Source: Bacillota bacterium (GTDB lineage Bacteria; Bacillota; Dethiobacteria; DTU022). Taken from it: 12,373 nt of DNA. Within the stretch, counting starts at the first letter, position 1; each line of letters opens with the position of its first letter. A program made the position numbers and the translations under genes. Of the stretch, positions 1 through 7,247 are shown piece by piece. The stretch is taken from positions 1 through 12,373 of the forward strand of contig JAAZHP010000189.1 in the NCBI GenBank assembly GCA_012510625.1, given 5' to 3'. The notes beneath the pieces were generated by a model that saw nothing but the letters and a program-made list of their open reading frames with translations, had not been told where the DNA came from and made no database searches.

Positions 1-16
1 GCCGTGCCGGCGCTTG

Positions 17-45
17 TTGTCTTTGAGTGGAGGGTGTGCTATAAT
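17..45 (+). promoter_or_regulatory. Probable sigma-A promoter of the pheST operon
   Basis: A perfect -10 hexamer TATAAT lies at 40-45 and is preceded by an extended -10 TG dinucleotide at 37-38. A weaker -35 hexamer, TTGTCT, lies at 17-22 (4 of 6 matches to TTGACA), with the ideal 17-nt spacer. Transcription would start near 51-53, just upstream of the T-box leader that begins around 72. Position and quality fit the single main promoter of the downstream operon. The start site is inferred. Confidence 0.8.
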
Positions 46-71
46 TCACTTAAAATATTTGCCAGCGCGAT

Positions 72-308
72 GAAGGAGAGGAGTAGGCGGGCCGGAGGGC
101 CGCCCAGGGAGACGGGGCCGCGACTGCAAGCCTTGTCCGGCGCTACCCGCTGAAGTTCGCTCCGGAGCTTCCGGCTGAACGGCCTGTTTAGGCCCTGTAG
201 GCCTGCGACGGGTCATCCCGTTATCGATTTGAGCGGAGCCGTTTACGGCTAAGGCGGGTGGTACCGCGGAAGGAAAGCTTTCGTCCCTCATGGCGAGAGC
301 TTTTTTTT
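72..308 (+). promoter_or_regulatory. T-box riboswitch, phenylalanine-specific (UUC specifier)
   Basis: This leader RNA senses uncharged tRNA-Phe and allows read-through into pheS only when charging is low. The lower Stem I pairs GGAG (75-78) with CTCC (160-163). The specifier loop has the conserved AGTA (82-85) on its 5' side and TGAAGTTC on its 3' side, so the specifier codon is TTC (156-158), which codes for Phe. The loop is capped by GCGGG (87-91) paired with CCCGC (146-150). Further hairpins lie at 208-221 (ACGGG/CCCGT) and 237-250 (AGCCG/CGGCT). The conserved T-box sequence spans 251-268 (core GGGTGGTACCGCG). TGGT at 259-262 would pair with the tRNA 3' end ACCA, matching an A discriminator base. 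The antiterminator would use CGTCCC (282-287), which overlaps the terminator stem. Specifier, downstream gene and structure agree, so I am confident. Confidence 0.93.
275..308 (+). terminator. T-box-controlled intrinsic terminator before pheS
   Basis: AAGCTTTCG (275-283) pairs with CGAGAGCTT (294-302) through one G-U wobble, and the stem can extend inward by CC/GG. A run of eight T follows at 301-308. The 5' arm shares bases 282-286 with the proposed antiterminator, so the two structures exclude each other, as expected for transcriptional T-box control. Confidence 0.9.
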
Positions 309-337
309 AAAGAAAAAATGAAAGGAGCGGTAGAGGG

Positions 338-1363
338 TTGCTCGATAGGATTGCTCAACTGGAAGAAGAAGCTCTCCACGAGATCAAGGCAGCGCAAGAC
401 ATGGAAGCTTTAAAAGAACTGCGGGTGCGCTATCTTGGCAAGAAGGGAGCGCTTACGGCGCTGCTGCGCCGGATGGGAGAACTGGATCCGGAGCAGCGGC
501 CGGCTGCCGGCCGGAAGGCCAACAATCTCAGGAAAAAGATTGAGGAGCTGCTTGGCTGCAAAGAAGAAGAGTTAAGAGAAGCGGCCGCGGCAGCCCGCTT
601 GGAAGAAGAGCGGATTGATGTGACCCTGCCCGGAGCTCCGTTCAAGCTGGGGCGCAAACACCCTCTTACCCTGGTGCTTGAAGAGATCACCGCCATTTTT
701 ACCGGCCTCGGTTTCCAGGTGGCGCGGGGGCCGGAAATTGAGAGCGAATATTACAATTTCGAGGCCTTAAACCTCCCTGCAGATCATCCGGCCAGGGATA
801 TGCAGGACTCTTTTTATTTTACGCCGCAGATACTTCTGCGCACGCATACCTCGCCCGTGCAGGTACGGACCATGGAGCTGACGGCGCCGCGCCTGCCGGT
901 GCGAATCATCGCCCCTGGCAAGGTCTACCGCCGCGACGATGATGCCACTCACTCGCCCATGTTCCACCAGGTTGAGGGACTGGCGGTTGATCGCGGGGTT
1001 ACCTTTGCCGACCTCAAGGGGACGCTGCTGCTCTTTGCCCGGGAAATGTTCGGCCCTGAACAGCGCATTCGCCTGCGGCCCAGTTTCTTTCCCTTTACCG
1101 AGCCGAGCGCCGAGGTTGATATTGCCTGCATCATCTGCGGAGGGGAAGGCTGCCGGACCTGCGGCCATTCCGGCTGGCTGGAGATTCTCGGCTGCGGCAT
1201 GGTTCACCCCCGGGTGCTCGAGGTGAGCGGCTACGATCCCGAAGATGTGACCGGCTTTGCCTTCGGGATGGGGGTCGAACGTATCGCCATGCTTAAATAC
1301 GGCATAGACGATATCCGTCTTCTTTTTTCCAATGATCTGCGCTTCTTAAGACAGTTTCGCTAG
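338..1363 (+). CDS. pheS: Phenylalanyl-tRNA synthetase, alpha subunit
   Basis: PheS carries the class II aminoacylation site of the alpha2-beta2 enzyme that attaches phenylalanine to tRNA-Phe in the cytoplasm. The protein is 341 aa, the usual length for Firmicutes. Residues 1-90 form the charged, helical tRNA-binding arm. Residues from about 95 onward are the class II core: GFQVARGPEIES (125-136), motif 2 with YRRDDDATHSPMFHQVEG (197-214), and motif 3 with GFAFGMGVERIAMLKYGI (306-323). Cysteines 264, 267, 272 and 275 form a CxxC...CxxC cluster seen in many PheS proteins. The start is TTG at 338, with GGAG at 324-327 ten nt upstream. An ATG at 318 is in another frame. The T-box leader directly upstream confirms the amino acid. 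Confidence 0.97.
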   Translation: MLDRIAQLEEEALHEIKAAQDMEALKELRVRYLGKKGALTALLRRMGELDPEQRPAAGRKANNLRKKIEELLGCKEEELREAAAAARLEEERIDVTLPGAPFKLGRKHPLTLVLEEITAIFTGLGFQVARGPEIESEYYNFEALNLPADHPARDMQDSFYFTPQILLRTHTSPVQVRTMELTAPRLPVRIIAPGKVYRRDDDATHSPMFHQVEGLAVDRGVTFADLKGTLLLFAREMFGPEQRIRLRPSFFPFTEPSAEVDIACIICGGEGCRTCGHSGWLEILGCGMVHPRVLEVSGYDPEDVTGFAFGMGVERIAMLKYGIDDIRLLFSNDLRFLRQFR

Positions 1364-1547
1364 GTCCCGGGCTGTGAAAGCTCCCCCTGCTGTCATCCCG
1401 GACCTAGGGGCGGGGTTCCATCCCCGCCCGTTGAAGCCGAAGGTTTATCCTGAGAGCGAGCTCGAGGGAAGCTCCCGGCAGGAAAGCGAAGCAATGGAGC
1501 TGGGGGCATGATTCTACTTTTCGCGGCCGAGTTAGAGTTTCCATTTC
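1364..1547. repeat. Structured, repeat-like spacer between pheS and pheT
   Basis: pheS and pheT are usually almost adjacent, but here 202 nt separate them with no ORF. Two hairpins stand side by side. TAGGTCCCGGG (1361-1371, including the pheS stop codon) faces CCCGGACCTA (1397-1406) with one bulged base. A perfect 8-bp stem then follows, GGGCGGGG (1408-1415) and CCCCGCCC (1422-1429), with a 6-nt loop. Further on are a palindromic GAGCTC (1459-1464) and AGCTCC (1470-1475) facing GGAGCT (1496-1501). The 26 nt at 1405-1430 recur inverted at 10096-10121, and TGTCATCCCG (1391-1400) recurs at 10124-10133, so this looks like an inserted interspersed element rather than native operon sequence. No T-run follows either stem, so it is unlikely to be an intrinsic terminator. 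The element would be transcribed between the two cistrons. Confidence 0.7.
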
Positions 1548-1565
1548 GGAGGAGGTCTGACAGAA

Positions 1566-3977
1566 ATGCGCATTCCTTACAACTGGTTGAAAGAATATAT
1601 CGACCTGGAGCTTTCACCGGAGGAACTGGCAGAGAGCTTGACTCATGCCGGCATCGAGGTTGAAGCGGTGGAACGGTTTGCTGAAATACCGGCCCGCGTG
1701 GTGGTGGGAGAGATTGCCACGCTGGCGCCCCACCCCCATAACAGCAGGCTTTCGGTTGCCGGAGTCGATCCCGGGAGCGGCAGGTTGCTAAACATAGTCT
1801 GCGGCGCCCCCAATATTGCCGCCGGGCAGAAGGTGCCCCTGGCCCTTCCCGGGGCCGTGCTGCCGGGAAGAGGCCGTATTGAAGCGGCGGAACTCTACGG
1901 CGTAATTTCCGAAGGAATGCTCTGCTCGGGAGAGGAGCTGGGCCTGGAGCTGGGATCGCCCGACGGTATTCTTATTCTCGACGCTGATACCAGAACGGGG
2001 CTTCCTCTCGGCGAAGCCTTAGGGTTGGACGACCGGATCCTGGTCCTGGATCTAACCCCGAACCGGGCTGACTGCCTCGGACTGCTGGGGATAGCTTACG
2101 AGGTGGCTGCGCTGACCGGCGCCGCGGTGAAGCATCCGCCGGCGGCGCCGCCGGAAAGGGAAGAGCTTACATCAGAAGCGCTGCGGGTGGAAGTGCAGGC
2201 GCCCTCGTTATGCTCCCGCTACACGGCGCGGCTGATCGAGGATATTGCCGTGGGATCATCGCCTCTCTGGATGCAGCTGTGCCTGCTTAAGGCCGGCCTG
2301 CGCCCCATCAGCAATATTGTCGATATCACCAACTACGTGATGTGGGAGTACGGCCAACCGCTGCATGCCTTTGACTTTCACCTGATCCGGGGCGGCAGGA
2401 TTATTGTCCGCCGGGGCCAACCCGGTGAAAGCCTGGTTACTCTCGATGGGGTGGAACGCTCTCTTAATGAAGAGGTCGTGGTTATCGCCGATACCTCAGG
2501 CCCGGTGGCCCTGGGTGGAGTCATGGGCGGCGAGAGCACGGAGATCAACCCTTCCACCAGAACAGTTTTGCTCGAGGCGGCGCTCTTCAACCCGGTCAGT
2601 ATCCGGCGCATGGCCCGCCGCTACGGTATCCCCTCCGAGGCATCACAGCGTTTTGAGCGGGGGGTAAATCCCGAATGGGTGGCGGAAGCCTCCGGGCGGG
2701 CGGCGCTGCTGATGGCGGAACTGGCCGGCGGGAAGGTGCTCCGCGGGCTGATCGACAGCTATCCCGCACCTGCTGAACCCCGCCGGGTAACGGTGCGCCC
2801 GCACCGGATCAACGAGATTCTCGGCATGAAGATACCGGCGGAAGAGGTAAGCCATATCCTGCGCCGGCTCGCTTTTACCGTGAAACCGGCGGGACGCAGC
2901 CTTGAGGTGACGGTGCCGCTCCGGCGCGGCGACATCTTCCTGGAAGAGGATGTGGTTGAAGAGGTGGCCCGCCTTTACGGCTACGACAAGATCCCGGCAA
3001 CCCTGCCGCGCGGCGAAATGCTGGAAAGCCGCGAAGAGCTGCCGGAGAGGCTGCAATGCCTGGCCCGGGATACATTAATTGCCTGCGGATTTACTGAAAT
3101 CATAACCTATTCCTTTATCAGCCCCGCTGAGCTGCGCAGCCTGCGGCTGCCTGAAGGCGATTTCCGCCTCCATGCCATTCCCTTGCGGAATCCCCTTTCC
3201 GAAGAGCAGAGCATCATGCGCACCACCCTGCTGCCGGGCCTCTTGAAGACGATGCAGTATAACTTTCACCATCGTGAAATGGATCAGCTTCTCTTTGAGA
3301 TCGGGGCGGTCTACCTGCCGCGGCAGCTGCCCCTGGAAGAACTGCCGCAGGAGAAGCTGCGCCTCTCTCTGGCAGCTACCGGCCGGTTTCCCGAAGCGAA
3401 CTGGTATAGCTCCTCGCAGCCTGCCGGCTTCTTCGTGGCGAAGGGGGCTGTCGAAGCCCTCCTGCATCGCTTTGGAATAGAGGAGGTTCAGTATCTCCCG
3501 GCGAAGCTGCCCTTTTTCCATCCCACCCGGGCCGCCGTGATTATGATTGGAGGAGAAGAAGCGGGCTTCCTGGGCGAACTGCGGCCGCAGCTGGCTGAAA
3601 AGTGGGATTACCCGCAGCCGGCCGCGGTTGCCGAGCTGGACCTGGAGCTGCTCATCGAGAGGGCTGACCCCCTGCCGCGCGTGGCCCCGCTGCCCCGCTA
3701 TCCTGCCGGGCTGCGGGATATCGCCGTGCTTGTTCCCCGGTCACTGCCTGCCGGCAAGCTGGAGCGCTGCATTTATGAAGCGGGCGGCGGCCTGGTGGAG
3801 CGGGTGGCCCTCTTTGACCTCTATGAGGGAGCGCAAATTCCGGCGGGCTGTCGCAGCCTCGCCTTTACCATTACCTACCGCCATCCCGGCCGGACGCTAA
3901 CCGAAGCTGAAATCAATGCCGCCCATGGGAATATAGAAGCTGCTCTTTCCAGGCTGGGAGCGGAGCTGCGCCGCTAG
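1566..3977 (+). CDS. pheT: Phenylalanyl-tRNA synthetase, beta subunit
   Basis: PheT is the large subunit of the Phe-tRNA synthetase and contains tRNA-binding and editing modules. The protein is 803 aa, matching the long bacterial form. Domain order by sequence: an OB-fold tRNA-binding (EMAP/MetG-like) domain at about 40-150, with NIVCGAPNIAAGQKVPLA at 76-93; the B3/B4 editing domain at about 210-400, with GLRPISNIVDITNYVMWEYG (244-263); a B5 domain at about 407-480, with EEDVVEEVARLYGYDKIP (460-477); the inactive class II-like core at about 490-690, with NPLSEEQSIMRTTLLPGLL (542-560); and a C-terminal FDX-ACB anticodon-binding domain at about 709-802, with PRYPAGLRDIAVLVP (710-724). The ATG start has a strong GGAGG at 1551-1555, ten nt upstream. 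This strong own ribosome site makes sense because the 202-nt gap rules out coupling to pheS. Confidence 0.97.
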   Translation: MRIPYNWLKEYIDLELSPEELAESLTHAGIEVEAVERFAEIPARVVVGEIATLAPHPHNSRLSVAGVDPGSGRLLNIVCGAPNIAAGQKVPLALPGAVLPGRGRIEAAELYGVISEGMLCSGEELGLELGSPDGILILDADTRTGLPLGEALGLDDRILVLDLTPNRADCLGLLGIAYEVAALTGAAVKHPPAAPPEREELTSEALRVEVQAPSLCSRYTARLIEDIAVGSSPLWMQLCLLKAGLRPISNIVDITNYVMWEYGQPLHAFDFHLIRGGRIIVRRGQPGESLVTLDGVERSLNEEVVVIADTSGPVALGGVMGGESTEINPSTRTVLLEAALFNPVSIRRMARRYGIPSEASQRFERGVNPEWVAEASGRAALLMAELAGGKVLRGLIDSYPAPAEPRRVTVRPHRINEILGMKIPAEEVSHILRRLAFTVKPAGRSLEVTVPLRRGDIFLEEDVVEEVARLYGYDKIPATLPRGEMLESREELPERLQCLARDTLIACGFTEIITYSFISPAELRSLRLPEGDFRLHAIPLRNPLSEEQSIMRTTLLPGLLKTMQYNFHHREMDQLLFEIGAVYLPRQLPLEELPQEKLRLSLAATGRFPEANWYSSSQPAGFFVAKGAVEALLHRFGIEEVQYLPAKLPFFHPTRAAVIMIGGEEAGFLGELRPQLAEKWDYPQPAAVAELDLELLIERADPLPRVAPLPRYPAGLRDIAVLVPRSLPAGKLERCIYEAGGGLVERVALFDLYEGAQIPAGCRSLAFTITYRHPGRTLTEAEINAAHGNIEAALSRLGAELRR

Positions 3978-4050
3978 GCGGCAGGATATCGGGGACTTTT
4001 CACGAAATAGATGAGCAAAACGCGGCTGCCGGGCAGGAGGAAGTATATTT

Positions 4051-4326
4051 GTGGATACCAGGCCAAAAAACCGGGTAACGGTAACCATAATGGGAGATGA
4101 ATATACCATCAGGGGAAGCAGTTCGCCGGAATCGCTGGAAGAAGCTGCCCGGCATGTTGACCGGCTGATGCGCTCCCTGGCGGAGAAAAACAGGCAGTTG
4201 AGCGGATATAAAATTGCTGTCCTGGCGGCGCTCAACCTGGCTGACGAACTGTTGAAAGCAAAACATGACTACCCCCGCTTTGATATTGAAGACAAGGAGA
4301 GGGAGGGAGAAGATGAATTGGTTTGA
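4051..4326 (+). CDS. zapA: Cell division protein ZapA
   Basis: ZapA binds and bundles FtsZ filaments at the division ring in the cytoplasm. The protein is 91 aa, the typical length. The N-terminal part RVTVTIMGDEYTIRG (8-22) fits the short beta-strand domain. Residues 28-50 (SLEEAARHVDRLMRSLAEKNRQL) and 52-70 (GYKIAVLAALNLADELLKA) give the helical, coiled-coil dimerisation part with the family's characteristic ALNLADEL. The start is GTG at 4051 with AGGAGG at 4035-4040. The pheT-zapA gap is 73 nt, and rnhC, found here in Bacillus subtilis, is absent. The last 14 nt overlap cvpA. Confidence 0.9.
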   Translation: MDTRPKNRVTVTIMGDEYTIRGSSSPESLEEAARHVDRLMRSLAEKNRQLSGYKIAVLAALNLADELLKAKHDYPRFDIEDKEREGEDELV

Positions 4327-4894
4327 TTTTCTGCTCATCGGAATTGCCGCTTTCTATTTTATCGGGGGGCTGATCCAGGGAGCGCTGAAACAGATTTTCA
4401 ACCTCTTTGGATTTATTATTGCCCTGGCCCTGGCTTTTTTAGGCAGCCGCTACCTGAGCGGTTATTGCACCGCTTTTCTGAAACCTGAATATTTCATGCC
4501 TTATGAGGAAGTATTGCAGCGCGTCGGGGTGACCCTGACACACCAAGAAATGATGGATCTGGCGGGAGGAGCCATAACTTTTCTGGCGCTCCTGGCCGTC
4601 CTGCTGATTCTTTTCCGGCTGCTGCTCCACTGGCTCACCGCGGCAAACAAGATTCCGGTTATCGGATTTTTTAACCGGTTGGGTGGAGCCCTGCTGGGCC
4701 TGCTAATCGGACTGCTGGTCAATTTTGCCATTATCAACGCAGTGTCGCTGTTGCCGGTACCCTTTCTGAACGATGCACTTGACGGCTCTGTGATTGCAGG
4801 ATATCTGGCACAATACCTGCCGCCGGCTTTTGCCGCTTGCAAAAAGATATTAATTGATTTTCTCCTGGGCAACCGGGCCGGCGGAGGGGTTTGA
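4313..4894 (+). CDS. cvpA: CvpA family integral membrane protein
   Basis: This is a CvpA/colicin-V-production family membrane protein. The family's molecular role is poorly defined in Firmicutes, and the name comes from Escherichia coli. The 193-aa protein starts MNWFDFLLIG and has about four hydrophobic spans near residues 3-21, 28-46, 87-108 and 122-147. The last contains the family's N-R-L-G-G-A-L-L-G-L-L motif (121-131). I chose ATG 4313 rather than an in-frame ATG at 4265 because a GGAGG-type site (4302-4306) lies 6 nt upstream, the N-terminus then begins at the first membrane span, and the longer version would add 16 charged residues that only shadow zapA. The 14-nt overlap with zapA suggests translational coupling. 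Confidence 0.87.
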   Translation: MNWFDFLLIGIAAFYFIGGLIQGALKQIFNLFGFIIALALAFLGSRYLSGYCTAFLKPEYFMPYEEVLQRVGVTLTHQEMMDLAGGAITFLALLAVLLILFRLLLHWLTAANKIPVIGFFNRLGGALLGLLIGLLVNFAIINAVSLLPVPFLNDALDGSVIAGYLAQYLPPAFAACKKILIDFLLGNRAGGGV

Positions 4895-4914
4895 GAAAGG
4901 ACGCTTGACGGAAT

Positions 4915-6642
4915 TTGGACAACTGGGAAGTTGCCGCAGCCCTGGAGAGGATGGCCGGGCTGCTGGCTTTAAAGGGAGAAAACAGTTTTAAAGTAAGGGC
5001 TTACAGCCAGGCGGCACGGCAGGTGATCCGCCTGCCCGAGCCCCTGTCTAAGATAATCGAAGAGAAGCGCCTTGATGAACTCCCCGGAATCGGTAAGGCG
5101 CTCTCCTTGAAAATCAAGGAGCTGGTAGCCACCGGGCAGAGCGTCTTCCTGGCCCGGCTTGAAAAGGAGATTTCGCCGGAGCTGTTGACCCTCTTTTCCA
5201 TTCCCGGCGTGGGCTACAGAACTGCGGGGAAGCTGGTCCAGGAGCTAAAGCTGGAAAAGCTGGAGCAGCTGGAAGAGGCGGCGCGGCGCGGCAAGATAGC
5301 GGAGCTGCCCGGATTGGGGAAGGCGCTTCAGGACAAGGTGCTTGAATTCTTCTCTCACCGGGCGGGCGAGCCGGAGCGCTTTCACCGCGGCGTGGCTCTT
5401 CCCCTGGCGGAGCAGCTGCATGATTTCCTGGCGCAGCTGCCTTTTGTTATTTGCTGCTCACCCGCCGGCGAGGTCCGGCGCGGCACGGAGACCGCTTCGG
5501 AAGTGGCTGTCGTGGCGGCGCTAAAGGAGCGATCGCGGGAACTCCTGGCGGAGCAGCTCCTGCAGCTGCCCGGGGTTGGCAGCCTGGAATCTGCCGGCGG
5601 AGATTTTAATCTCGACACCCTGGTGGGGATGCCCGTCCGAATAGTGACTTGCCCAGTTGAAGAATATCCTACCCGCCTTGCCGAGTTGACCGGCTCGCAG
5701 GGGCACTGGGAGCAGCTTCAGGCATACGCGGTAGAGGCGGGCTTTCAGCTAAGCGGCGCCGCACTGGTGAAAAAGGGGCGCCGGGAGGAGCTGCAAGAGG
5801 AAGAGGACTTATACCGGGCCCTGGGACTGCCCTTTATCCCGCCTGAATTAAGGGAAGGGCGCGCAGCGCTGGAGAGAGCGGCCGCCGGAAAGCTGCCCCG
5901 CCTGGTTGAAATTTCTCAGATCCGGGGTGACCTCCACCTGCACAGCAGCTGGAGCGACGGCAATGCCACCCTTGAAGAGATTCACGCTGCCGCCGGGAGG
6001 ATGGGCTACGAATATATCGCCATTACGGATCACTCTCCTTCGCTAAAGATCGCCGGAGGCCTTTCCCTGGAGCAGCTGGCCCGGCAGCTGGAGCGGATTA
6101 AAGAGCTGCGGCAAAACGGCGGCTGCTACATATTTACGGGTGCGGAGGTGGATATTCACTCCGACGGCAGCCTGGATCTGCCCGGCGATATCCTTGACGA
6201 GCTCGATGTGGTCATTGCTTCGGTGCACAGCAATTTCCGGCAGGGGCGCGACGAAATGACCGCCCGGATCTGCCGGGCCATGGAGCACCCTTCAGTGCAG
6301 GTAATCGGCCATCCCACCGGCCGCCTCATCGGCAGCCGCGGCGGTTACGAAGTAGACGTGGAGCGGTTGATCGCTAAGGCGGCGGAGACGGGCACTATTC
6401 TTGAAATCAATGCTTCGCCGCAGCGGCTCGATCTCTCCGAAAGATACCACCGGCTGGCCCGCAGTAAAGGAGTGCCCCTGCTGGTCAACACCGACGCCCA
6501 TTCCACGGCTACGATGAACGATATGATTTATGGAGTAACGGCGGCGCGGCGCGGCTGGCTTGAGGCCGGAGACATTCTTAATACCCTGCCCCTGGAGCAG
6601 CTGCGGGAAGCCTTAAGCCGGAAACGCCGCTTGAGAGGATGA
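4915..6642 (+). CDS. polX: PolX-type protein: degenerate family X polymerase plus intact PHP domain
   Basis: Bacterial PolX joins a family X DNA polymerase (gap filling in base excision repair) to a C-terminal PHP metal-dependent nuclease. The protein is 575 aa, full length for the family. Helix-hairpin-helix motifs occur at LPGIGKAL (56-63), IPGVGYRTAG (96-105) and LPGLGKAL (131-138). The palm motif, normally GSxRRGxET..DxD, reads GEVRRGTETASEVAVV (185-200). The two metal-binding aspartates are therefore replaced by Glu196 and Ala198, and the third falls at Arg242 in PVRIVTCP. TGSQGHW (259-265) keeps the downstream family signature. The PHP domain is complete: HLHSSWSDG (341-349), TDHS (371-374), GAEVDI (409-414), SVH (436-438), GHPTGR (465-470), EINA (497-500) and NTDAHS (525-530). 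I infer loss of polymerase activity and retention of the nuclease. The TTG start has a weak AGGA 13 nt upstream (4898-4901). Confidence 0.9.
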   Translation: MDNWEVAAALERMAGLLALKGENSFKVRAYSQAARQVIRLPEPLSKIIEEKRLDELPGIGKALSLKIKELVATGQSVFLARLEKEISPELLTLFSIPGVGYRTAGKLVQELKLEKLEQLEEAARRGKIAELPGLGKALQDKVLEFFSHRAGEPERFHRGVALPLAEQLHDFLAQLPFVICCSPAGEVRRGTETASEVAVVAALKERSRELLAEQLLQLPGVGSLESAGGDFNLDTLVGMPVRIVTCPVEEYPTRLAELTGSQGHWEQLQAYAVEAGFQLSGAALVKKGRREELQEEEDLYRALGLPFIPPELREGRAALERAAAGKLPRLVEISQIRGDLHLHSSWSDGNATLEEIHAAAGRMGYEYIAITDHSPSLKIAGGLSLEQLARQLERIKELRQNGGCYIFTGAEVDIHSDGSLDLPGDILDELDVVIASVHSNFRQGRDEMTARICRAMEHPSVQVIGHPTGRLIGSRGGYEVDVERLIAKAAETGTILEINASPQRLDLSERYHRLARSKGVPLLVNTDAHSTATMNDMIYGVTAARRGWLEAGDILNTLPLEQLREALSRKRRLRG

Positions 6643-6649
6643 GCTATCG

Positions 6650-7243
6650 TTGCTGGCTTTGCTGCCCCTGGAGGCTTCATTTTACCGGGAACACGATACT
6701 GTAAGCGCAGCCCGCGCCCTGCTGGGGCAGATACTCTGCCGCGAGACGCCTGAAGGCCTTGCCGCGGGAATAATCGTCGAAACTGAAGCATATTTGAGCA
6801 GGGACGATCCTGCCTGCCACGCCTCCCGCGGGAAGACCAGGCGCAACGCGGCCATGTTCGGCCCTCCCGGGCGGGCCTATATCTACCTAATTTACGGCAT
6901 TCATTACTGCTTTAACGTGGTTACCGGCCCGGCCGGCAGCGGTGAAGCGGTCCTGGTGCGGGCTCTGGAGCCGCTTTACGGGATTGAGCTGATGCAAAAG
7001 CGCCGCGGCGATGGCAAAGGAGCGCTGCACCTGGCCGGGGGGCCGGGCAGGCTTTGTCAGACCCTGGCCATCGACAGATCTCTCAATGAACATGATCTGC
7101 GCCGCCCCCCGCTGTGGATCGCCGCCGGCGCTGCAGTTAAGGAGGAAGAGGTGGCCAGGGCGCCCCGGATCGGGATTAACCGGGCGGCGGATAAACTTCT
7201 TCGCTTTTATATTAAAGATAATAAGTATGTTTCAAGGAGATAG
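6650..7243 (+). CDS. mpg: 3-methyladenine DNA glycosylase (AAG/MPG family)
   Basis: This monofunctional DNA glycosylase removes alkylated or deaminated purines such as 3-methyladenine and hypoxanthine, starting base excision repair. The protein is 197 aa, normal for bacterial members. The family core is intact: IIVETEAYLSRDDPACH (41-57) holds the catalytic Glu46, the intercalating-type Tyr48 and the conserved His57. MFGPPGRAYIYLIYGIHYCFNVVT (69-92) includes Asn89, and GGPGRLCQTLAIDRSLN (130-146) and RIGINRA (173-179) close the pocket. The start is TTG at 6650, 7 nt after the polX stop, with GAGAGGA (6633-6639) overlapping the polX 3' end as ribosome site. A second in-frame TTG at 6659 is possible but more poorly placed. 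It sits between polX and mutS2, so it probably shares their transcript and the DNA-repair theme. Confidence 0.93.
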   Translation: MLALLPLEASFYREHDTVSAARALLGQILCRETPEGLAAGIIVETEAYLSRDDPACHASRGKTRRNAAMFGPPGRAYIYLIYGIHYCFNVVTGPAGSGEAVLVRALEPLYGIELMQKRRGDGKGALHLAGGPGRLCQTLAIDRSLNEHDLRRPPLWIAAGAAVKEEEVARAPRIGINRAADKLLRFYIKDNKYVSRR

Positions 7244-7247
7244 CCGG

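Noticed and set aside
46..291. Open frame on the - strand across the leader
   Set aside because: It lies over the T-box riboswitch, whose structure explains the sequence; the predicted peptide is low-complexity Pro/Arg-rich.
1408..1429. Perfect 8-bp GC hairpin between pheS and pheT as a terminator
   Set aside because: No T-run follows on either strand, and termination here would cut the synthetase operon. It is better explained as an interspersed palindrome.
4265..4312. Earlier ATG for CvpA
   Set aside because: It would add 16 charged residues inside zapA before the first membrane span, and the good ribosome site is just before 4313.
5461..5660. Frameshift as the reason for missing PolX aspartates
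   Set aside because: The reading frame keeps recognisable PolX motifs immediately before (RRGTET) and after (TGSQGHW), so substitutions explain it better.
7011..7247. Long N-terminal extension of MutS2 within mpg
   Set aside because: The extra 79 residues are an out-of-frame shadow of mpg. The ribosome site at 7234-7240 fits GTG 7248, where family homology begins.
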